21,697 nt of DNA, taken from assembly GCA_002389175.1 (NCBI GenBank), contig DGNZ01000143.1, forward strand, positions 1 through 21,697, read 5' to 3'. This DNA comes from Rhodospirillaceae bacterium UBA4479 (lineage in GTDB: Bacteria; Pseudomonadota; Alphaproteobacteria; Rhodospirillales; Casp-alpha2). Positions within the stretch are counted from its first letter, which is position 1. Every line of letters starts with the position of its first letter. The notes under the pieces were generated by a model, which was not told where the DNA came from, did not search any database, and worked only from the letters and a program-made list of their open reading frames with translations. Positions 7,797 through 14,686 of this stretch are shown piece by piece. Position numbers and translations under genes: made by a program.

Positions 7797-7814
7797 AACT
7801 CTTATATAAGAGTT
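7797..7814. promoter_or_regulatory. Perfect 18-base palindromic operator O2 (regulator side)
   Basis: AACTCTTATATAAGAGTT is its own reverse complement. It ends one base before the AGGAG ribosome binding site of the regulator gene, so binding would cover that gene's transcription start (autoregulation). The arms match O1, but the spacer is four bases rather than two. A further half-site-like TTCTTATA lies at 7790-7797. Confidence 0.75.
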
Positions 7815-7825
7815 AGGAGTGCGTC

Positions 7826-8563
7826 GTGAACGAGTTATTCGGCCAACGCAATCACACCCCTTTATATGTTGAGGTCCGAGACACTGTTCTGGGACGCATC
7901 AGCACGGGTGCATGGAAGCCTGGCGAAATGCTCCCCAGTGAATCTGCGATCGGACAAGAGCTTGGCGTCAGCCAGGGTACGGTTCGAAAGGCTCTCGACG
8001 ATTTAGCCGCTCAAAACGTGGTGGTTCGTCGTCAGGGAAAAGGCACTTTTGTCGCCGAGCACACCGCCGAACGAGCCCTGTTTCACTTCTTTCATATCGA
8101 AACTAATGCCAACACCCGTGCCCTGCCAACCAACAGTCAGGTCTACAGTTGCAGGCGGCGCAAAGCGGACAAAACAGAAATCGACGCACTGAAATTAGAT
8201 CGAGATGCGCGGATTGTTGAAATCAAGCGTGTCCGCGAGATGGCTGGAGAACCAGCCATCTCAGAAACGGTCATCGTTCCTGCCGCATTATTTGCTGATA
8301 TAGATAAACGCACGCTGAACGATGTTCCGAACGAGCTTTATCAATTGTACGAACAAAAATACGGGATCACCGTCCACCGCGCTGTCGAACGGGTTCGCGC
8401 CGTTGGTGCATCGGATATTGATGCAAAACTTCTGGGCAAAAAGCCAGGAACGCCATTGCTTGAGATAGAGCGGATCGCTGAAACCGTAGACGGTCGTCCC
8501 GTTGAACTACGCGTCAGCCGTTGCCTGACCGAAGGACGGCATTACGTCTCGACCATCGTTTAG
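7826..8563 (+). CDS. GntR/HutC-family regulator of the sulfolactate genes
   Basis: A 245-residue transcription factor with an N-terminal GntR winged helix (residues about 10-77; LPSESAIGQELGVSQGTVRK and the wing RRQGKGTFVAEH) and a C-terminal UTRA effector domain (about 95-240, including PAISETVIVPAALF and GTPLLEIERIAE). The start is GTG with AGGAG six bases upstream. It is divergent from suyA across a 106-base gap with two palindromes. A repressor relieved by sulfolactate or a related metabolite is the likely role, inferred from position. It converges with the DUF934 gene, with 14 bases between the stops and no terminator there. Confidence 0.88.
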   Translation: MNELFGQRNHTPLYVEVRDTVLGRISTGAWKPGEMLPSESAIGQELGVSQGTVRKALDDLAAQNVVVRRQGKGTFVAEHTAERALFHFFHIETNANTRALPTNSQVYSCRRRKADKTEIDALKLDRDARIVEIKRVREMAGEPAISETVIVPAALFADIDKRTLNDVPNELYQLYEQKYGITVHRAVERVRAVGASDIDAKLLGKKPGTPLLEIERIAETVDGRPVELRVSRCLTEGRHYVSTIV

Positions 8564-8577
8564 GAACAGGTTGTGGC

Positions 8578-9081
8578 CTAAGCCGATTTAGCAAGATTGT
8601 GACGTTTCGCCCAAATCGCCTGCACACCATCAGCGGCAGGCTGGTAGTGCGCTGAAATGCGTTTCTCAGCCTCTTGCCAAGCAGATACATTCGCATCATC
8701 ACGGACTTCATACGCGTTAAATCCACAACGCTGCATCATGCCAAACTGGTCAATCAAGACATCACCACTGGCACGCACCTCGCCCTGGAATCCATAGCGA
8801 TCTCGTAACAACCGCGCAGCCGAATAAGCTCGACCATCCGTGTATTTAGGGAACTCCAGAACAACAGTATCAAACGCGTCCAAATCATCGGCCACTTGCG
8901 CCGGCGATTGATCATTCTTGAGGCGCAAACCGGTCTTACCATCACGAGATTTGAGAGTATCATCCTCGCTCAACCACCGTTCAAGACTGACGATCACATC
9001 ACCCGTCGCAGGCACCGCTTGCTCGTCATCAATATTGAGCCAGGTATCTTCGACAATCTGTCCAGATTTAAGCAGCGGCAT
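8578..9081 (-). CDS. DUF934 protein associated with sulfite reduction
   Basis: A 167-residue protein with the DUF934 signature FPKYTDGRAYSAARLLRDRY followed by GFQGEVRASGDVLIDQ. Such proteins are almost always beside the sulfite reductase hemoprotein in proteobacteria and are thought to help sulfite reduction, but no biochemical activity is firmly assigned. The start at 9081 is chosen because GGAGAAG lies just upstream and the homologous region begins at MPLLKSG. An upstream in-frame start at 9204 would only translate the cysI 3' end in another frame. The gene overlaps the cysI stop by 14 bases, indicating translational coupling. cysH, often the next gene, is absent. Confidence 0.88.
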   Translation of the reverse strand: MPLLKSGQIVEDTWLNIDDEQAVPATGDVIVSLERWLSEDDTLKSRDGKTGLRLKNDQSPAQVADDLDAFDTVVLEFPKYTDGRAYSAARLLRDRYGFQGEVRASGDVLIDQFGMMQRCGFNAYEVRDDANVSAWQEAEKRISAHYQPAADGVQAIWAKRHNLAKSA

Positions 9082-10738
9082 TTTTCTTCTCCCCGAACAA
9101 AGCAACTTTGAAAGGCTCTTCGCCGACACGACGATAGGCATCCAAGAATTTTTCACTCTCATGACGCAGGCCAAGATACACCTCGACCACTTTTTCGACG
9201 GCATCGACTATTTCTGCGCTGGAAAACGCGGGGCCAACAATCTTTCCGATGGAGGCATTTTCGGTCGCGTTCCCACCCAGTGTGAGCTGATAATATTCTT
9301 CACCACGTCGATCGACACCCAAAATACCGATGTGACCAGCATGGTGATGCCCACAGGCGTTAATGCAGCCTGAAATTTTTAACTTCAATTCGCCGATATT
9401 GAATTGCCGATCCAAATCAGCAAAACGGCGCTGGATACGCTGTGCAACTGGAATAGAACGCGTCGTCGCCAAGGCGCAATAATCCATACCAGGGCAGGCA
9501 ATAATATCGCTGATTAAACCCTTATTGGGTGTGCCTAATTGGATTTCATCCAGCTTCTTCCAAAGCGCATACACATCACGCTTACGAACATGGGCAAATA
9601 CCAAGTTCTGTTCGTGCGTGACGCAGATTTCACCCATGGAATATTCATCAGCTAAATTGGCGATGGCTTCCATTTGAGCTGACGTTGCATCACCAGGTGC
9701 ACCACCAATCGGCTTCAATGAGATATTAGCAATGACGTAGCCTGGGCGTTTGTGCGGCGCAATGTTCCCCTTGGCCCATTGGCCAAACATTTGATCTTCG
9801 AAGCGTTTCACTTCGAAACCATGATCATGATCTAGCAGATCATCAAAAGCAGGGTCCGCAAAATGAGATCGGACGCGTTCGATTTCGGCAGCTGGCAGAT
9901 CAACGCGATCTTTTTCGATGGCCAACCATTCGGAATCGATCATGCTTTTAAGCTCATCGATACCGGTTTCATGGACCAGGATCTTGATCCGTGCTTTGTA
10001 CTTGTTATCGCGACGGCCCAACTGATTATAGACACGCAAAATCGCTTCGAGATACGACAGCAGATGCTTTTGCGGCAGAAACTCTCGCACGGTGCGCGCA
10101 ATCATCGGGGTACGCCCAAGACCACCACCAACAAGAACTTCAAAACCGATCTCACCGTTTTCGCCCTTTTTCAAGATAAGGCCGATGTCGTGGAATTTAA
10201 CAGCTGTCCGATCATGCGGTGATCCGGTCACAGCGATTTTGAATTTGCGTGGCAGATATGTGAATTCAGGATGCAACGAAGACCACTGGCGGATCAATTC
10301 TGCCCAAACGCGAGAATCATCAATTTCTTCTGGGTCAGCTCCAGCATACTGATCGGCTGTAACGTTACGAATGCAGTTACCAGATGTTTGGATAGCGTGC
10401 ATTTCAACCGATGCCAACTCTTCCAAGATATCAGGTGTGTCTTCGAGACGCGGCCAGTTGAATTGGATGTTCTGGCGGGTCGTGAAGTGGCCATAGCCGC
10501 GATCATATGTGCGACCAATCTCGGCCAATTTCCGCATTTGTGTGCCAGACAACAGGCCATAAGGAATGGCCACACGCAGCATATAAGCGTGCAGTTGTAA
10601 ATAAAGGCCATTCATCAAGCGTAATGGCTTAAATTCGTCTTCTGAAAGCTCACCAGACAGACGACGGCCAACTTGCTCACGAAACTGGGTGACGCGCTCA
10701 TTCACAAACGCCGTATCAAATTCATCATATTTATACAT
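9068..10738 (-). CDS. cysI: Sulfite reductase hemoprotein CysI (nitrite/sulfite reductase family)
   Basis: A 556-residue siroheme/4Fe-4S reductase that reduces sulfite to sulfide with six electrons. Cluster ligands are C415 and C421 (CPGMDYC) and C458 and C462 (SGCINACGHHHAGH). The siroheme and substrate region shows TTRQNIQFNWPRLED and SGNCIRNVTADQ. DUF2849 and DUF934 neighbours point to assimilatory sulfite rather than nitrite reduction. No CysJ flavoprotein is present, so electrons probably come from ferredoxin or another donor. The start ATG follows the DUF2849 stop by three bases. Positioned next to the sulfolactate genes, it could process the sulfite they release; this coupling is inferred. 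Confidence 0.92.
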   Translation of the reverse strand: MYKYDEFDTAFVNERVTQFREQVGRRLSGELSEDEFKPLRLMNGLYLQLHAYMLRVAIPYGLLSGTQMRKLAEIGRTYDRGYGHFTTRQNIQFNWPRLEDTPDILEELASVEMHAIQTSGNCIRNVTADQYAGADPEEIDDSRVWAELIRQWSSLHPEFTYLPRKFKIAVTGSPHDRTAVKFHDIGLILKKGENGEIGFEVLVGGGLGRTPMIARTVREFLPQKHLLSYLEAILRVYNQLGRRDNKYKARIKILVHETGIDELKSMIDSEWLAIEKDRVDLPAAEIERVRSHFADPAFDDLLDHDHGFEVKRFEDQMFGQWAKGNIAPHKRPGYVIANISLKPIGGAPGDATSAQMEAIANLADEYSMGEICVTHEQNLVFAHVRKRDVYALWKKLDEIQLGTPNKGLISDIIACPGMDYCALATTRSIPVAQRIQRRFADLDRQFNIGELKLKISGCINACGHHHAGHIGILGVDRRGEEYYQLTLGGNATENASIGKIVGPAFSSAEIVDAVEKVVEVYLGLRHESEKFLDAYRRVGEEPFKVALFGEKKNAAA

Positions 10739-10741
10739 GGA

Positions 10742-11095
10742 TCAAATTCCGTTCATGAACACCGAAGAAGCATCCGTCCGAGGATCGAAGTGCTCTGGGA
10801 CCATTTTTTTAGCAAAGGCAGGATGCGTTGATGGGCCAAAAGCCCGAATACGTTCGCGATATTGCGTAGGCTTCACAAAACGGCCGCTGCCCTCTGCGGC
10901 CCGGATTTCAACATCGATCAGGTATCGATCAACCACTTCCGCTGATTCAGATGCTTCTGCCTGCATATCTGCGACGTCCTCATCACGTTCTGCAATCCGC
11001 GCATCATCGACCTGCCGCGTCCAAGCACCATCATATCCAAGGAACACAACCGCGCCGTCTGACAATTTATTCGCCGTCATTATCTGTGTTGTCAT
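10742..11095 (-). CDS. DUF2849 protein of the sulfite reductase operon
   Basis: A 117-residue acidic protein (MTTQIMTANKLSDGAVVFLG and then DGAWTRQVDDARIAER) matching DUF2849, a small family found immediately upstream of cysI in many alphaproteobacteria; its function is unknown. The ATG at 11095 has GGAGG six bases upstream and is chosen over an in-frame codon at 11128. It is first in the operon, three bases before cysI. In many relatives a siroheme synthase gene (cysG) precedes it; here there is only an AT-rich intergenic stretch. Confidence 0.85.
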   Translation of the reverse strand: MTTQIMTANKLSDGAVVFLGYDGAWTRQVDDARIAERDEDVADMQAEASESAEVVDRYLIDVEIRAAEGSGRFVKPTQYRERIRAFGPSTHPAFAKKMVPEHFDPRTDASSVFMNGI

Positions 11096-11130
11096 GGTCA
11101 GCCTCCAAGCTGTTACCGCTGAATTCACAT

Positions 11131-11213
11131 ATAAATGGTATGGTTATAATAAATTATCAAATATTTTATGTGTAAATAAATAATAATACAATTTTTGAAT
11201 GTATATAATATTT
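11131..11213. promoter_or_regulatory. Very AT-rich stretch upstream of the sulfite reductase operon
   Basis: About 12% G+C across 83 bases, between the stop of the kinase gene and the DUF2849 leader, with repeated TAAATAAATAATAAT-like runs. It presumably contains the promoter and possibly an UP element for the minus-strand cys operon; TATAAC at 11143-11148 on the minus strand is a possible -10. No clear -35, operator or terminator could be assigned. Confidence 0.45.
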
Positions 11214-12134
11214 TTAGCTGATCTTTTTGGTGATCACACGGGTTGCGGCTGCGCGCCGAGCCACCTTACTTATGTTCGGTAAGGCATTGATATCTGGTAT
11301 ATATTTATCGAATGCCTTCAAAACATCGCCCGCGGTCTGCGGTCGATCAGCAGCACGCTTCTTCAGACAGCTTTCGATTAAGCCAACAACCTCGTCTGAT
11401 AATCCGAACCGCCCTGCTCTTAATGGCGCACGAATTCCCTTGGCCAATCTACCTGTCAGCATCCGATATAATAAAGCCGCTGCCGAATACACATCGGCCG
11501 CCGCAGTGACTTCTTTAGCACTACGGCGTTGTTCAGGGCTGATATAATCAAGGGTCCCAATCCATACCCCTGATCGTGATCCCTTTGCACCCGGAACCTT
11601 CACCATGCCAAAATCACACAGTTTAACCCGCCCATTCTTTTTTGATGTCAGCAATATATTTGGCGGCTTGATATCACGGTGTACAAGTCCCTGATCATGC
11701 ATCGCCGCAAGCGCGGATAAGATTTGTCGCCAAACATCAAACGCACGCCGGGGCGCAACTGATTTCGGTCGCCAGAAAGGCTCCAACTCAGCAATTTTTT
11801 CCTTAGTATCCGCATCTTCGCCAATCTCATATATCAAATTGGCTTCAATAAACGACATCACAAAGTACGGATCGCCATCATCTGTTTTATCCATATAAAG
11901 GACATTTATAATGTTTGGATGGTCTAGTCCTGCCAAGACCTTGGGCTCTTCAATAAATCGTTCACGCCAGAAATCTGGGCCATATGTGGCCTTTTCGCCG
12001 ATGTTATCGCCTTTTGGATGGAATACTTTAACAGCGACATTGATCTGCAAATCAGGATCATACCCGATATAGATATCTGAAAAGCCTGTCTTCAGCAGGG
12101 TTTGTTTGATCTCGTATTTTCCGACTTTATCCAT
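11214..12134 (-). CDS. Hanks-type Ser/Thr protein kinase, soluble, single domain
   Basis: A 306-residue kinase with nearly all catalytic motifs: glycine-rich loop region KTGFSDIYIG (15-24, degenerate), AVKVF with ATP-binding K36, a candidate helix C glutamate in WRERFIEEPKVL, HRDIKPPN (152-159; D154 catalytic), DFG (174-176), SPEQ (199-202) and D214 in the AADVYS segment. It should be active. No membrane span or sensor domain is visible; about 20 basic residues trail the kinase fold. ATG at 12134 was chosen because it directly precedes DKVGKYEIKQTL, the usual kinase start; no clear ribosome binding site was seen. It follows the RTX gene after a terminator, so it may have its own weak promoter. 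Its substrate is unknown. Confidence 0.9.
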   Translation of the reverse strand: MDKVGKYEIKQTLLKTGFSDIYIGYDPDLQINVAVKVFHPKGDNIGEKATYGPDFWRERFIEEPKVLAGLDHPNIINVLYMDKTDDGDPYFVMSFIEANLIYEIGEDADTKEKIAELEPFWRPKSVAPRRAFDVWRQILSALAAMHDQGLVHRDIKPPNILLTSKKNGRVKLCDFGMVKVPGAKGSRSGVWIGTLDYISPEQRRSAKEVTAAADVYSAAALLYRMLTGRLAKGIRAPLRAGRFGLSDEVVGLIESCLKKRAADRPQTAGDVLKAFDKYIPDINALPNISKVARRAAATRVITKKIS

Positions 12135-12167
12135 GCTAACAAGATGCCAAAGCATTGCCGGACACGC

Positions 12168-12200
12168 AAAAAGAAAGGGCCGTAGCAAATGCCACGGCCC
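12168..12200 (-). terminator. Rho-independent terminator after the RTX/LamG gene
   Basis: On the minus strand GGGCCGTGGC-ATTT-GCTACGGCCC forms a stem with one internal mismatch (12200-12177), followed by the T-rich tract TTTCTTTTT (12176-12168). It sits 23 bases after the RTX gene stop and 33 bases before the kinase start, and separates their transcription at least partly. Confidence 0.85.
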
Positions 12201-12223
12201 ACATTCTTTTCACCGCGATCAAC

Positions 12224-14527
12224 CTACCATTCGAGTTTTTCAACACCCTCGAAGGTAAGTTCGCTACCGTCAGCAAGTTCGATTTTACCGGACACTTCTC
12301 CGCCAAAGTCGATGCTGTCTTCGCCAGCGGTGTAGGTATCACCGTTATCGAGTTGCAGGGTCCAGCCACTGTCACCACCTGGGCCGCCGTCGACGCCTTC
12401 AAGTTGGATGGTATCAGACCAGCCGTTACCGCCATCGAAGTAATCAGCGCCATCACCTGCCCCAAAGATGAACAAGTCATCGCCTTGGCCGCCGAACGCT
12501 TCATGGTCATCAGCGCCACCCTCGATGGTGTCGTTGCCGTCACCACCGACCAGTGTGTCATCGCCAGCGCCACCAATCAGGGTGTCGTCGCCGTCTTCAC
12601 CAGACAAAACGTCATTACCTGCACCACCCTCGATAGTGTCATCACCATCACCAGTCCAGACGGTATCGTTTCCATCACCACCAACGATGATTTCTTCAGA
12701 CGTGCTGTTGAAGTCATTGTCGAAGGTATCACCGCCGTCATCCAATTGCTCAAACGATGTATCGGAACTGCTGTTATCGACGCCAGCGAACGTAGTGACA
12801 CTATTCGTGCTGCCATCTTCTTCCGTCGTTGTGGCCGTCACGCCGACACCAAAGTCACCCGTGTCTGATGGCACTGAAATCTCTAGGCCATCAAGGTCTT
12901 CATTCGTCAGCGTGAACGTCCCATCACCGTTGTCGGTCCCAGCTGAGAGCACTGCCCCATCTGGAAGACCATCAAGCATGATCGACAATGTTTCCGAACC
13001 GTCGGTATCGGTCAGGTTAGCCGTAATGTTCAATGGGTAAGTCAGCGTATCCGCCTCGCCACCATCCATGAAATCTTCGACACCTTGCTCGTACAAGTCT
13101 TGGACTTGCTCAGCGGTCAACGGCTCATCAAAGATGGCAATATCGTCTAGGTGACCATCAAAGAAGTCGCTGGCACCATTTACAGAATTATTGCTACTAC
13201 CGGTTTGCCCTGCCCCAAAGGTCCATGGATTTTCGTTACCTTGCAGGCCTCCGGTGTAACTTGGATCAGACGCCACCAATTCTCCGTTCTGGAAAATCTT
13301 CATGCCGCCTTCACCCCACGTCACCGTGACCTGGTTCCAGTCGCCTGTACTTATGTCACCACCACTGATGGTGTGAGAACTGTCCTCGTCCTGCATACGC
13401 AGTTCAAGCTCACCGCTGCTTGTCAGACGCAGATTGAAATGCCCGCCATCGTCATAACCAGATGAGTCAGACGACGCCAATGTGCCGTCGTATTCATCCG
13501 AGTTGAACCATAACGTCAAGGAACCACTTTCAGGTTTCAGATCCGCGCTGTGATCAACCTGAATGAAGTCTTCTTGATTGTCATCGAACTCGACGCCTGT
13601 ATTCAAGTCAGCCGTCACTGAGCTATGCTCACCAGCGCCAGATCCTGATCCATGGATGTTTGAATCGTCATCCATATCTTTCAGATTACTGGACTCGAAC
13701 CCTGAGCCAGAGCCGGATTTCTCACCCATCGCATGACCATCATTATCACCAATCTGGTCATTGAGGGTCCTACCGCTGGTTTCATCCATATTCCAGTACG
13801 CAACAGGTTCAGGTGCGCCACCGGTTAAGACTGGCTCACCTAGGTCAGCTGTGACCGTTGGCTCAATAGTGACCGGCGGCTCAGTCGGAACGGTTGGCGT
13901 CGTTGGAACGGTTGGAACCGTAGCTTCTGAAGGCACACTGGCTTCGGTTGGAACAGATGCTACCGTCGGCACAACGGGCTCGGTCGGAGCTTGGGCCCCT
14001 AAAATGAGCTCTTCGTTATTTTCGTCTTGTTGTTCACCTTCGCGGCGTGGCTCTTCTTCTTGCTGTTCTTCTTCCGCTTGCGCAGCAGCCGCGTCAGCAC
14101 GGCCTTCGTCTGCAAATCCTACGCCGGGGCCACCTGGCTCATCGCCTTCACGTTGAGGTGCGGGCTCTTCGCCATCGGCATCAATTAAAAGATCGGTATC
14201 ATCTGTCTCTTCTTGGAGGGCTGAAATCTCGCTGCGTGGAATGACAACCTCGCCTGCGGGTGGCAATCCGGCTGTAAGCTCTGCGTCAGTCAACTGGCTA
14301 CCGGTATGTAGCGATGACATGCTGAGGGATAAGCTTGGCTCTGCCCCCTCTTCGTCGGCACCGTCGACACCGTCAACTTGGTCTTCGACATCGTCGAGGT
14401 TGGTATCGCCGTCATTGAACTGTGTCAGGTCATCAAGGATTTTCTGCGACACTTCGGCCGCCTCCTCGTTTTCCTCTTCTTCACCGTCGTCCGCATTCGG
14501 GTTCGGATTGATATCTTCTTCAGCCAT
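12224..14527 (-). CDS. Acidic secreted RTX protein with LamG-like domain
   Basis: A 767-residue highly acidic protein without a signal peptide. Order: disordered Glu/Asp-rich N-terminus (1-175); Pro-Thr-Val/Glu linker (181-224); LamG/concanavalin A-like domain (about 242-480; AYWNMDETSG, SLTLWFNSDEYDG, WNQVTVTWGEGGMKIFQNGE and HLDDIAIFDEPLTAEQV are typical); one repeat like those of type I-secreted adhesins (about 495-585; LTDTDGSETLSIMLDGLPDG); eight RTX nonapeptides (616-687; GGxGxDxLx); and an acidic C-terminal tail suited to a type I secretion signal. It is probably exported by a type I system and folds on Ca2+; no transporter genes are in this window. The LamG fold suggests binding to a glycan or matrix. 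It follows the sulfotransferase and TPR genes on the same strand. GGACGG lies six bases before the ATG. Confidence 0.85.
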   Translation of the reverse strand: MAEEDINPNPNADDGEEEENEEAAEVSQKILDDLTQFNDGDTNLDDVEDQVDGVDGADEEGAEPSLSLSMSSLHTGSQLTDAELTAGLPPAGEVVIPRSEISALQEETDDTDLLIDADGEEPAPQREGDEPGGPGVGFADEGRADAAAAQAEEEQQEEEPRREGEQQDENNEELILGAQAPTEPVVPTVASVPTEASVPSEATVPTVPTTPTVPTEPPVTIEPTVTADLGEPVLTGGAPEPVAYWNMDETSGRTLNDQIGDNDGHAMGEKSGSGSGFESSNLKDMDDDSNIHGSGSGAGEHSSVTADLNTGVEFDDNQEDFIQVDHSADLKPESGSLTLWFNSDEYDGTLASSDSSGYDDGGHFNLRLTSSGELELRMQDEDSSHTISGGDISTGDWNQVTVTWGEGGMKIFQNGELVASDPSYTGGLQGNENPWTFGAGQTGSSNNSVNGASDFFDGHLDDIAIFDEPLTAEQVQDLYEQGVEDFMDGGEADTLTYPLNITANLTDTDGSETLSIMLDGLPDGAVLSAGTDNGDGTFTLTNEDLDGLEISVPSDTGDFGVGVTATTTEEDGSTNSVTTFAGVDNSSSDTSFEQLDDGGDTFDNDFNSTSEEIIVGGDGNDTVWTGDGDDTIEGGAGNDVLSGEDGDDTLIGGAGDDTLVGGDGNDTIEGGADDHEAFGGQGDDLFIFGAGDGADYFDGGNGWSDTIQLEGVDGGPGGDSGWTLQLDNGDTYTAGEDSIDFGGEVSGKIELADGSELTFEGVEKLEW
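12467..12682 (-). repeat. Tandem 27-base units encoding RTX nonapeptides
   Basis: Eight consecutive nine-codon units (residues 616-687 of the RTX protein): six close to GGxGxDTLx, a degenerate seventh (GGADDHEAF) and an eighth (GGQGDDLFI). Each pair would make a turn of a calcium beta-roll. The periodicity produces several long spurious frames on the opposite strand. Confidence 0.9.
13856..13987 (-). repeat. Pro-Thr-Val/Glu linker repeat in the RTX protein
   Basis: Residues 181-224 are made of imperfect short units such as VPTVAS, VPTEAS, VPSEAT, VPTVPT and VPTEPP, giving a periodic DNA stretch. Such Pro/Thr-rich linkers are extended, flexible and often O-glycosylated in other secreted proteins; whether that happens here is unknown. 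Confidence 0.75.
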
Positions 14528-14604
14528 GACGTACCGTCCAATTTGATTTTGAGCATCCGCGCGCGCAGAAATGCCACGATTTATCTCATGTTGGAATACT
14601 TGGA

Positions 14605-14618
14605 ACGAACGCGTTCGT
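14605..14618. promoter_or_regulatory. Perfect 14-base palindrome upstream of the RTX gene
   Basis: ACGAACGCGTTCGT is fully self-complementary and lies about 80 bases before the RTX gene start, in the 159-base gap after the TPR gene. It has the size and symmetry of a repressor or activator site. No flanking T-tract makes it a terminator. The binding protein is unknown. Confidence 0.4.
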
Positions 14619-14686
14619 CATTGAAAACCGACCCAGAACGCACCTAAGGTCAAATAGATGCTCTTAGAGTTGCCAAATAGGCGGAT

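Noticed and set aside
8564..8577. Bidirectional terminator between the convergent regulator and DUF934 genes
   Set aside because: Only 14 bases separate the stops and no hairpin with T-tract is present.
9068..10738. Assimilatory nitrite reductase for the siroheme protein
   Set aside because: DUF2849 and DUF934 partners and no nitrate genes nearby point to sulfite; the family alone would not decide.
10689..11183. Plus-strand frame of 164 residues over the DUF2849 gene
   Set aside because: It is antisense to a gene with a strong ribosome binding site and a recognised family, and its own product is Ser/Arg-rich without a domain.
12467..12682. Regular short repeats that could suggest a CRISPR array
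   Set aside because: The unit is 27 bases with no unique spacers and translates into RTX nonapeptides in frame; no cas genes are present.
12155..13040. Long plus-strand open frames (up to 237 residues) opposite the RTX gene
   Set aside because: They mirror the periodic codons of the RTX repeats and acidic domains; residues are low-complexity, no ribosome binding site or domain is seen, and the minus-strand frame has clear domain structure.
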